This document shows, one piece after another, positions 7,441 to 12,835 of a stretch of 14,954 nt of DNA. A program made the translations under genes and the position numbers. Origin of the DNA: a bacterium HR12 (GTDB taxonomy: Bacteria; Actinomycetota; UBA4738; HRBIN12); the NCBI GenBank assembly GCA_002898915.1, contig BEHO01000004.1, positions 1 through 14,954 on the forward strand. The letters are read 5' to 3'. Below the pieces are notes generated by a model. It worked only from the letters and a program-made list of their open reading frames with translations, was not told the origin of the DNA and did not search any database. Within the stretch, counting starts at the first letter, position 1, and each line of letters starts with the position of its first letter.

Positions 7441-8528
7441 GCGTGCAGGTCGGGGAGCGTGCGATGCCCGGGACCGAGGAGGCCAGGACGCCGCTGGTCC
7501 GGCTCCGGGGGGTGAAGAAGTACTTCCCGATCACCCGGGGCATCATCTTCCAGCGGCGGATCGGGAACGTCCACGCGGTGGACGGCGTGGATCTCGACAT
7601 CTACCCGGGCGAGACGCTGGGGCTCGTCGGGGAGACGGGGTGCGGCAAGTCCACGCTCGCCCGCGTGATCATGCGCCTGTACGATCCGACCGAGGGCACC
7701 ATCGAGTTCGAGGGCCGGGACATCACGCGGCTCAAGGGACGCGAGCTGCGGGAGCTCCGCCGGCACATGCAGATGATCTTCCAGGACCCGTTCGCGTCGC
7801 TGAACCCGCGCCGCACGGTCGGTTCGATCATCTCCGAGCCGTTCCGGTTGCACAAGACCGTGCCGAGGGACCGGATCAAGGCCGAGGTTCAGCAGCTCAT
7901 GGAGCTCGTCGGCCTGAACCCCGAGCATTACAACCGCTACCCCCACGAGTTCTCGGGCGGCCAGCGGCAGCGGATCGGCGTGGCCCGGGCGCTCGCCCTC
8001 CGCCCCAAGCTCATCGTCTGCGACGAGCCAGTCTCGGCCCTCGACGTCTCGATCCAAGCGCAGATCCTGAACCTCCTGGAGGACCTCCAGGAGGAGTTCA
8101 ACCTGACCTACCTGTTCATCGCCCACGACCTCTCGGTCGTGAAGCACGTCTCGGACCGGGTCGCCGTGATGTACCTGGGGAAGATCGTGGAGATGGCGCC
8201 CGGCGGGACCCTGTACCGGAACCCCAAGCACCCCTACACCGGGGCGCTGCTGTCAGCCGTCCCCATCCCGGACCCGCGCCTCGCGGCCCACAAGAAGCGG
8301 ATCATCCTCGAGGGCGACGTGCCCTCGCCGATCGACCCGCCCTCGGGGTGCCGGTTCCATCCCCGGTGCCCGAGCGCCCAGTTCCCGATCTGCAGCGAGG
8401 TGGAGCCGACGCTGGAGCCGATGCGCCCGGGCCAGGTCGTGGCCTGCCACTTCCCGCTGCCCGACCGGGCGGTCATCGACGAGGGGGCCGAGGAGGCGAC
8501 CCCGAGCGCGGGCCCCTCGGCCGGGTAG
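7437..8528 (+). CDS. ABC transporter ATPase, DppF/OppF type
   Basis: Second ATPase (363 aa), expected to form a heterodimer with the D subunit. The ATG overlaps the dppD stop (ATGA); GGAGG at 7419-7423 is a little far, and an in-frame ATG at 7464 with GGGGAG 6 nt before it is an alternative. Motifs are all canonical: Walker A GETGCGKS (65-72), Q-loop [16 protein letters not shown] (Q116), signature SGGQRQR (173-179), Walker B LIVCDE (192-197), H230. The C-terminal extension has cysteines 305, 311, 319 and 337 like those of the D subunit. Since this partner is intact, the transporter could still have one fully normal set of nucleotide-binding motifs even if the D Walker A is weakened. The stop codon TAG forms part of the -10 of secG. 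Confidence 0.96.
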   Translation: MSVQVGERAMPGTEEARTPLVRLRGVKKYFPITRGIIFQRRIGNVHAVDGVDLDIYPGETLGLVGETGCGKSTLARVIMRLYDPTEGTIEFEGRDITRLKGRELRELRRHMQMIFQDPFASLNPRRTVGSIISEPFRLHKTVPRDRIKAEVQQLMELVGLNPEHYNRYPHEFSGGQRQRIGVARALALRPKLIVCDEPVSALDVSIQAQILNLLEDLQEEFNLTYLFIAHDLSVVKHVSDRVAVMYLGKIVEMAPGGTLYRNPKHPYTGALLSAVPIPDPRLAAHKKRIILEGDVPSPIDPPSGCRFHPRCPSAQFPICSEVEPTLEPMRPGQVVACHFPLPDRAVIDEGAEEATPSAGPSAG

Positions 8529-8531
8529 ACT
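8526..8531 (+). promoter_or_regulatory. -10 hexamer TAGACT for secG, overlapping the dppF stop
   Basis: TAGACT begins with the TAG stop codon of dppF (8526-8528) and lies 9 nt before the secG ATG. Any 5' leader would be only a few nt, so secG would be leaderless or nearly so. No -35 is visible. Confidence 0.55.
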
Positions 8532-8540
8532 GGGAGCCCC

Positions 8541-8765
8541 ATGCTGAACGTGATCGCGATCGTGCTCACCGTCCTGAGCTCCCTGTTCCTCATCGTGTTC
8601 ATCCTCCTGCACTCCGGCCGAGGCAGCGGGCTCTCGGACATGTTCGGGGGCTCCACGAGCCTGGCCGGCGGGACGGCGCTCGAACGGCGCCTGGACAAGA
8701 TCACCGTGGCGACGGCCATCATCTTCGGGCTGTCGGTGATGTGGCTGTCCTGGCGCTGGAAGTAG
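8541..8765 (+). CDS. secG: Preprotein translocase subunit SecG
   Basis: 74-aa membrane protein that assists SecYE in moving preproteins across the cytoplasmic membrane. Two hydrophobic helices (about 2-24 and 54-71) flank the cytoplasmic loop. The family motif LHSGRGSGLSDMFGG is present (consensus 'l..sgkg.glg..fGg'), and the length matches actinobacterial SecG. The ATG at 8541 has no strong Shine-Dalgarno but stands 9 nt after TAGACT. It is a housekeeping gene and marks this part as core chromosome. It lies 12 nt after dppF but probably has its own promoter. Confidence 0.95.
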   Translation: MLNVIAIVLTVLSSLFLIVFILLHSGRGSGLSDMFGGSTSLAGGTALERRLDKITVATAIIFGLSVMWLSWRWK

Positions 8766-8778
8766 CCGGGCCCCCGGC
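8765..8778 (+). terminator. Small GC hairpin after secG
   Basis: GCCGG and CCGGC arms around a 4-nt loop directly follow the secG stop codon, without a T-tract. It may end secG transcription before the tRNA promoter. It is short, so the call is weak. Confidence 0.35.
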
Positions 8779-8787
8779 GAGCGTTGG

Positions 8788-8793
8788 TACGAT
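8788..8793 (+). promoter_or_regulatory. -10 hexamer TACGAT for tRNA-Leu
   Basis: TACGAT ends 10 nt before the first base of the mature tRNA, so the precursor would have a very short 5' leader. The upstream region is taken by the secG end, and no -35 match is seen. Confidence 0.5.
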
Positions 8794-8803
8794 GAGGGCG
8801 GAC

Positions 8804-8892
8804 GTCGGAGTGGCGGAACTTGGTAGACGCGCTAGGTTGAGGGCCTAGTGGGCGCATAGCCCGTGGGGGTTCAAATCCCCCCTCCGACACCA
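8804..8892 (+). tRNA. tRNA-Leu, anticodon GAG, CCA encoded
   Basis: All arms fold. Acceptor GTCGGAG (8804-8810) pairs with CTCCGAC (8882-8888), followed by A8889 and CCA at 8890-8892. The D-stem is GCG/CGC (8813-8815 with 8828-8830). The anticodon stem is CTAGG/CCTAG (8832-8836 with 8844-8848), with loop TTGAGGG giving GAG at 8839-8841, which reads CUC and CUU. A long variable arm with GGC/GCC pairing marks it as a class II tRNA. The T-stem is GGGGG/CCCCC with loop TTCAAAT. The gene is intact even though an insertion sequence begins 1 nt after CCA; the last 15 nt of the tRNA belong to a 16-bp repeat copied on the far side of that element. Confidence 0.97.
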
Positions 8893-8893
8893 C
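8878..8893 (+). repeat. 16-bp direct repeat, left copy (tRNA 3' end)
   Basis: CCCCCTCCGACACCAC, identical to 10167-10182. It consists of the last 15 nt of tRNA-Leu plus one base, and directly abuts the TGT end of the insertion sequence. This is best read as a target-site duplication. Confidence 0.88.
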
Positions 8894-8896
8894 TGT

Positions 8897-8942
8897 GATG
8901 TGTCGGGGCATCGTGGACGGATGTCTCGGGACATCGTAGCCA
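8897..8942 (+). repeat. Left-end 23-bp-period repeat units of the IS
   Basis: Two tandem units, 8897-8916 and 8920-8939, agree at 17 of 20 positions with a period of 23 bp. The second unit is also a palindrome, GATGTC-TCGG-GACATC (8920-8935). Related units occur inverted at the other end with the same period. They are likely transposase-binding sites. Confidence 0.65.
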
Positions 8943-8949
8943 CGCTCGG

Positions 8950-10098
8950 TCACCCCTGGGGCTGGTAGTCCCGGGTGGGATCGAGCGTGAGGTGCCGGAG
9001 CAGCTCGCCGCCCTCGGACAGCACCCTGACGTCGAGGCCGTCGACCAGCAGGATCACCCGCTCGCCCTTGTGGGCGTGGCCCACGCCGATGTGGTGCAGG
9101 CGTGCACCGTGGCGCAGCGTGACCTTCCCGCCCTTGTCGATCCGATCGCGGCGGACCCGCACGCCGGCCGGGACCCGGATCTGCGGACCCGAGGGCCGGG
9201 CCTTGTCCCGAGCGTCGAAGGCGGCCCTGGGGGGCCTGCGGCCCACCGCCCGGTGCGGGCGGACGTCGTTGTAGTAGGCGACGAACCGGTCCACCTGGGC
9301 CTGCAGCTCCCCGATCGTGCGGGCCCTCGGCTGGCGGGCCAACCACCGCTTCAGCGTCTGGTGGAACCGCTCGACCTTGCCGCAGGTCTGCGGGTGGTAC
9401 GGGCGGGAGTGGCGGTAGTCGATCCCCAGGGCGAGCAGCTCGGCCTGCATCACGTTGGGACCTCCCCGGTGCCAGGTCGTGTAGACGCAGCCGTTGTCGG
9501 TGAGCAGGGCGGCGGGGAACCCCCAGGTCGCGCCCGCCTCGCGGAAGACCTCCAGGACCTCCGGCGCCGTCGCCACCGCGAGCACCCGGGAGGCGATCGC
9601 CAGCCGGGAGTGGTCGTCGAGGAAGTTCACGATCTCCACCCCGGTCCCGCCGGCCAGGCGCCAGTGCGTGACGTCGGACTGCCAGCACTCGTTCGGCAGC
9701 CGCGCCTCGAAGCGGATCCACGAGCTGCGGGGCCGCTTGTGCGGCTGGGGGGTGATGAAGCCCCGCCGGCGGAGCACCCGCCAGATCGTGGACACCGAGG
9801 GGACGCGGGCGTGGCGGGCGCTCAGGTGGTGGTGGATCGTCTCCGCGCCCGCATCGACCCCGAGCTCCAGGAGCGCCTTGCGCAGGGCCACGATCTCGTC
9901 CTCGAGCTCATCGGGGGTGCGGTGGGGGATCCGCTTGGGCGCCCGCGAACGCGGCGCGATCGCCCCGTAGCCGCCCGCCCGGTACCGGGCGACGAGCTTG
10001 CCGACCCAGCTCTTGGACACGCCGTGGGCGCGGGCCACCTCCCGGTAGCTCCGTCCCTCGAGCACCACGGCGTCCACCACGTACCGTGCCAGATCCAT
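8950..10098 (-). CDS. IS481-family DDE transposase
   Basis: 382-aa transposase that cuts and joins the element ends. Residues about 1-60 hold a helix-turn-helix (REVARAHGVSKSWVGKLVARY) for end binding, followed by a second winged-helix-like part (about 65-115). The rve/DDE catalytic core shows D142 (QSDVTHW), D201 (LLTDNG) and E243 (GKVERFHQTLKRWL), preceded by SRPYHPQTCGK, typical of the IS481 group. A C-terminal beta-rich tail (about 300-382) is also usual in actinobacterial members. The ATG at 10098 follows AAGGGGG by about 7 nt on the minus strand. No frameshift or stop is seen, and a single ORF without a programmed frameshift argues against the IS3 family. It fills most of the insertion sequence; no passenger gene. 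Confidence 0.94.
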   Translation of the reverse strand: MDLARYVVDAVVLEGRSYREVARAHGVSKSWVGKLVARYRAGGYGAIAPRSRAPKRIPHRTPDELEDEIVALRKALLELGVDAGAETIHHHLSARHARVPSVSTIWRVLRRRGFITPQPHKRPRSSWIRFEARLPNECWQSDVTHWRLAGGTGVEIVNFLDDHSRLAIASRVLAVATAPEVLEVFREAGATWGFPAALLTDNGCVYTTWHRGGPNVMQAELLALGIDYRHSRPYHPQTCGKVERFHQTLKRWLARQPRARTIGELQAQVDRFVAYYNDVRPHRAVGRRPPRAAFDARDKARPSGPQIRVPAGVRVRRDRIDKGGKVTLRHGARLHHIGVGHAHKGERVILLVDGLDVRVLSEGGELLRHLTLDPTRDYQPQG

Positions 10099-10111
10099 CG
10101 CGGACCCCCTT

Positions 10112-10147
10112 CACAGGTGTCCACGATGCTCCGACACAGGTGTCCAC
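10112..10147 (-). repeat. Right-end 23-bp-period repeat units of the IS
   Basis: CACAGGTGTCCAC occurs twice, at 10112-10124 and 10135-10147, again with a 23-bp period. Between and across them lies the inverted copy (10119-10137) of the left-end unit. They are probably transposase-binding sites. The block lies upstream of the transposase start and could also let the protein repress its own gene. Confidence 0.65.
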
Positions 10148-10166
10148 TATCTGGTGAACTCAGACA

Positions 10167-10182
10167 CCCCCTCCGACACCAC
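10167..10182 (+). repeat. 16-bp direct repeat, right copy (tRNA 3' remnant)
   Basis: Perfect copy of 8878-8893, containing the last 15 nt of tRNA-Leu including CCA. It ends 2 nt before the stop codon (minus strand) of the next gene, showing that the tRNA and that gene were direct neighbours before the insertion. Confidence 0.88.
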
Positions 10183-10184
10183 GC

Positions 10185-10901
10185 TCAGACCCAGGCGCCC
10201 CGGAAGCGGATCTCCAGGCGCTCGGGACCGTCGCGGTAGATCAGGCGCTCGGGGCGATCTCCGTCCGAGCCGTCGATCGTCACCCAGCGGGTGATGCTGG
10301 CGCCGGGGCCGAGGACGAGCTCGAGGGGGAAGAACCGGGTGGCGGGCGCGCCGACGGGCGGGGCAGCCAGAGCCTCGTGCTCCTCGCCGGCGGCGTCCAC
10401 CACGGTGAACCCGTCCACGCCCACGGGGACGCGGCCGGCGGACGTGTTCGTCACCCGGACGAGGAAGTAGGCGCGATCGATCTCCTCGGCGTCGTCGCAG
10501 CCGTGGTGGTAGACGCTCTTCACGTCGTCCCCGACCCGGATCCCCTCCGCCACGCAGACGCTGGGGTCATCGCCGAGGCCCACGACCTTGAGCTCGAGCC
10601 GCGTGCCGAAGACCGCCCGAGGGAAGGTCGCCGTCACCGTCCCCTCAGGGGGAGGGGAGGCGAAGGGCGCGGCGCCGGTCGCGGTCGGGCCCGTCGGGCC
10701 GCTCGGCGCGGGCATCGTCCCCTCCCCGCCGCGGAGCAGCCCGCTCGCGAGGCGGAGGAGCAGCAGGAAGGCGATGGCGCCACCCCCGAGGATCGCCCAG
10801 GCTCGGACCGCGCGGGTCTGGTCCGGCCCCTTCCCCCGCCCACCCGTCCGGGACGGGCGCGGGGGCGGGGCGCCGCGGGATCCCGGTCGTCCTCGAGCCA
10901 T
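10185..10901 (-). CDS. Membrane-anchored DUF4352-like protein
   Basis: 238-aa protein of unknown function. Residues 1-33 are a basic, Pro/Arg/Gly-rich cytoplasmic tail. One membrane helix (about 34-56, AWAILGGGAIAFLLLLRLAS) anchors it, followed by a Pro/Gly/Thr linker (GPTGPTATG) and an extracytoplasmic beta-sandwich-like domain (about 90-238). The phrase YFLVRVTNTSAGRVPVGVDGFTVVDAAGEEHEA closely matches the DUF4352 pattern ('.v.vtvtN.g..p......f.l.d..G..y'); only its key parts are named here. Two cysteines (in VCVAEG and HHGCDD) could form a disulphide. ATG at 10901 has GGAGGG upstream. It points towards the tRNA and ends at the IS repeat. Family assignment is by pattern only. Confidence 0.75.
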   Translation of the reverse strand: MARGRPGSRGAPPPRPSRTGGRGKGPDQTRAVRAWAILGGGAIAFLLLLRLASGLLRGGEGTMPAPSGPTGPTATGAAPFASPPPEGTVTATFPRAVFGTRLELKVVGLGDDPSVCVAEGIRVGDDVKSVYHHGCDDAEEIDRAYFLVRVTNTSAGRVPVGVDGFTVVDAAGEEHEALAAPPVGAPATRFFPLELVLGPGASITRWVTIDGSDGDRPERLIYRDGPERLEIRFRGAWV

Positions 10902-10943
10902 CCACTCGCCCTCCGTCCCGACTATCGTCCGACGCGCGGACCG

Positions 10944-10949
10944 ACTGTA
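10944..10949 (-). promoter_or_regulatory. Candidate -10 TACAGT for the DUF4352-like gene
   Basis: On the minus strand TACAGT lies 42 nt before the ATG at 10901, allowing a short leader that contains GGAGGG. A second possible site, GATAGT (10921-10926), is less consistent with TAnnnT. Confidence 0.35.
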
Positions 10950-11063
10950 CCGTCCGGCCAGCGGCCCCCCGCCATCCGTCGGGGAGGGCGGTCGCGGGTG
11001 CCGGAGGGCCTAGCCTCCCGGTTCCGGACGGTCGGGGGATACCGCGCCCGGCCGTCGCCGACC

Positions 11064-11069
11064 TAGCGT
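11064..11069 (+). promoter_or_regulatory. -10 hexamer TAGCGT for leaderless pilin gene
   Basis: TAGCGT ends 7 nt before the GTG at 11077, the spacing expected for transcription beginning at the start codon. The GGGAGG between them touches the GTG and is too close to act as a Shine-Dalgarno, which supports leaderless use. Confidence 0.5.
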
Positions 11070-11076
11070 TGGGAGG

Positions 11077-11268
11077 GTGAGGAGGACTCTGGCCAAGCGT
11101 CTCGGGCCCCTCCGGAACCGCGGAGGATGGCCGTCGGAGCGTGGTGCGGTCGCCACGGAGTACGGGCTCCTGCTGCTCTTCGTGGCCCTCGCCATCGTCC
11201 TCGCCCTGACGGCCTTCGGCCTCGCGGTCCTGCGGCTCATCCAGGCTGGCGCCGACGCGTTCCGGTGA
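11077..11268 (+). CDS. Flp/Fap-type (type IVb) pilin precursor
   Basis: 63-aa small pilin. A basic leader ends in ERG, followed by AVATEYGLLLLFVALAIV. The prepilin peptidase would cut after G23, leaving Ala as residue +1 and the conserved Glu at +5 and Tyr at +6, the Flp signature. The rest is one hydrophobic helix with a very short tail (RLIQAGADAFR), typical of Flp subunits that polymerise into thin Tad pili. Start is GTG with a leaderless-type -10. No tad assembly genes (cpaF, tadB/C, cpaB) are in the window, so either they lie elsewhere or this is an orphan pilin-like peptide. Confidence 0.85.
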   Translation: MRRTLAKRLGPLRNRGGWPSERGAVATEYGLLLLFVALAIVLALTAFGLAVLRLIQAGADAFR

Positions 11269-11294
11269 GGCGGGCCGGGAGCCGGGAGCCCGCC
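11269..11294. terminator. Possible bidirectional hairpin between convergent genes
   Basis: GGCGGGC (11269-11275) pairs with GCCCGCC (11288-11294) across a 12-nt loop in the gap between the pilin gene and the convergent nuclease-like gene. No T-tract on either strand. Placement fits a shared terminator; strength is uncertain. Confidence 0.35.
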
Positions 11295-11299
11295 CCCGG

Positions 11300-12766
11300 T
11301 CACGCGAGCACGCGGAACGGGACGCTCGTCCGGCACCGGTAGCTGTCGTCCAGGCACAGGTGCAGCTCGTATCGCCCGGTCGGCAGGGGCCAGCCGGCGG
11401 AGCCGCGCACGCCCCCGGCGAGGCGGGTCTCACCCTCGATCGTCCCCCTCGTGTACCGCCAGGCGAGGAGACGCCCCCGTTTCGGGTCGACGCCGGCCCG
11501 GTAGACGCCGAGCCAGTCGAAGCGGTTGCCGGGGGCGAACGCCCACGAGACCCGGAGCGGCTGGTCGCCCTGGAGCGTCCGGTCCGCGAGCCGCAGGACC
11601 GGCGGCTGATCCGCCTCGACCAGCACCACCCGGTCCCGGGCCAGCTCGCCGCCGGATCCGTCGAGCAGGAGCAGGTCGTAGGCGCCCTGCGCCAGGCCCT
11701 CCGTCGGGAAGGTGATCCGACCGTCCGCCTCGGCGGCGACGGCGCGCTCGGCGACGGGCTCGGGCGCCCCGCTCGGGACGAGTGCGATCCGATCGGCTCC
11801 CGTTCCGTGGAACCAGACCGGGAGGGAGCCGCCGAGCCTGGAGCGCTCGCGGTTCGACGCGACGAACGTCGGCGGCTCGACGGGCTCGACGTCGAACGTC
11901 GTGACGACGGCCCGGTGGTCGCTCGGCCAGGGCCGCACGACGACGTCGGCGTTCGCCCGGGATTCCCCGACGACCTGGCTCCGCATGGGTCGCGCTCCCG
12001 CGGCCCAGACGAAGTCGATGCGGTCGTGGACCTCGCGGTCGGAGACGTACGGAGCGGGAAAGCCGGGGGTCCAGGTGAAGCCCGGATCGGCCACCGGGTC
12101 GGGGTGCAGGACGCGGTAGGGGTCGACGAAGCCGGCCGCCTCCATCGCGAGCGAGACGGGCCATCGGACGGGGTAGGGGAGCCCTCGGGCGTCCACCGCC
12201 TCCCGGGTCCAGTCGCGCCACGAGGGGGCGTTGAAGTCCCCGGTGAAGAAGGTGGGGATGCCCGCGTCCAGCACGCCGCCGAGCGCGTCGAGGTGCCGCG
12301 CGATCTGCCGGAGGCGCGTGTTGGTCTCGATCTCGAGGGCACGCTCGCGGTCGATCCCCCGGTGGACGATCCGGTAGGGCGTGTAGGGGCAGCAGGACAG
12401 GTGCGTGTTCGCGATCGCCGCGACGCGCCCCGGACCGAGCCAGAGGTACGCCCACCACCCGTCGCTCCCTTCCGGCTCGAGGATCGGGTACCGCGAGATC
12501 ACGTGCATCCGAGGCGCGGCGTGGAACCCCAGGGCGCGGGCGATGCGTCGCAGGCGCGCGTACGGCTCCTGGAGGCCCACGACGTCGGCGCCGGCGGCCC
12601 GGATGGCCTCGATGACCTGGCCGAGGTCGGTGGCCGTCGCCCCGTACCAGATGTTGAAGGTCATCACCCGAAGGCGGACCGGCTCCGCGGCACCGGCCGC
12701 CTCGGGGCGGGGGAGCCACCCGACCACGAGCGCCAGGAGGACGGACACCGCGCGTCGTCCCTGCAT
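11300..12766 (-). CDS. Secreted endonuclease/exonuclease/phosphatase-family protein with two C-terminal beta domains
   Basis: 488 aa. Residues 1-27 are a signal peptide ending in AGAA, so the protein is exported. The EEP metal-dependent phosphodiesterase core (about 30-295) shows all key groups: N38 (MTFNIW), E67 (GLQEPY), H122 (NTHLSCCPY), D177 and N179 (TGDFNAPSW), D251 (RIDFVW), and D283-H284 (PSDHRAVV). Such enzymes cut nucleic acids, phospholipids or phosphoinositide-like esters; the substrate cannot be told. Residues about 298-390 and 391-488 form two related beta-sandwich modules; the second has FDWLGVYRAG, WRYTRG and LPTGRYELHLCLDDSY, a pattern seen in bacterial and plant proteins with SKICH-like domains. 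ATG at 12766 has GGGAGGGG upstream. It is divergent from the amidohydrolase. Confidence 0.88.
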   Translation of the reverse strand: MQGRRAVSVLLALVVGWLPRPEAAGAAEPVRLRVMTFNIWYGATATDLGQVIEAIRAAGADVVGLQEPYARLRRIARALGFHAAPRMHVISRYPILEPEGSDGWWAYLWLGPGRVAAIANTHLSCCPYTPYRIVHRGIDRERALEIETNTRLRQIARHLDALGGVLDAGIPTFFTGDFNAPSWRDWTREAVDARGLPYPVRWPVSLAMEAAGFVDPYRVLHPDPVADPGFTWTPGFPAPYVSDREVHDRIDFVWAAGARPMRSQVVGESRANADVVVRPWPSDHRAVVTTFDVEPVEPPTFVASNRERSRLGGSLPVWFHGTGADRIALVPSGAPEPVAERAVAAEADGRITFPTEGLAQGAYDLLLLDGSGGELARDRVVLVEADQPPVLRLADRTLQGDQPLRVSWAFAPGNRFDWLGVYRAGVDPKRGRLLAWRYTRGTIEGETRLAGGVRGSAGWPLPTGRYELHLCLDDSYRCRTSVPFRVLA

Positions 12767-12798
12767 CCCAGCCCCTCCCGCTCGTGGATCGCGAGGGA

Positions 12799-12806
12799 TA
12801 CGCTAC
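12799..12806. promoter_or_regulatory. Overlapping divergent -10 elements (mirror TACGCTAC)
   Basis: On the + strand TACGCT (12799-12804) precedes the amidohydrolase ATG by 31 nt. On the - strand TAGCGT (12805-12800) precedes the nuclease-like ATG by 33 nt. The two hexamers share five base pairs, so only one polymerase could melt the site at a time. Each gene has a Shine-Dalgarno in its short leader. Confidence 0.5.
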
Positions 12807-12835
12807 CCGGGACCCATCCGGAAAGGAAGCCGACG

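Larger units (their letters stand above)
8894..10166 (-). mobile_element. IS481-like insertion sequence at tRNA-Leu 3' end
   Basis: 1273-bp element carrying one transposase gene on the minus strand. The boundaries follow from the perfect 16-bp direct repeat just outside: the element then starts with TGT (8894) and ends with ACA (10166), the TGT...ACA termini usual for this group. Read inward from each end, GTGGAC lies at positions 20-25 on both sides. The subterminal inverted repeat 8900-8918 / 10119-10137 matches at 18 of 19 positions. The duplication is at the long end for this family. The transposase frame is intact, so the copy may be active or recent. Confidence 0.85.

Noticed and set aside
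8897..8942. CRISPR-like array
   Set aside because: Only two imperfect units with 3-nt spacing and matching units at the other IS end; no spacers and no cas genes.
8234..9721. 495-codon minus-strand frame across secG, the tRNA and the IS end
   Set aside because: It runs through a tRNA gene and opposite secG and dppF, and shows no motif.
8878..10182. Tyrosine-integrase att sites (genomic island in a tRNA gene)
   Set aside because: The repeat at the tRNA end looks like attL/attR, but the 1.27-kb interval has no integrase, only a DDE transposase with TGT/ACA termini next to the repeats. Target-site duplication is simpler.
10981..11018. Hairpin and TAGCCT-like hexamer upstream of the pilin gene
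   Set aside because: The stem has a bulge, no transcript end is expected there, and the hexamer is about 70 nt from the start with a better-placed TAGCGT in between.
12781..12795. Imperfect palindrome CTCGTGGATCGCGAG between the divergent genes
   Set aside because: Two of seven arm pairs do not match and GC-rich sequence gives such near-palindromes often; not listed as an operator.
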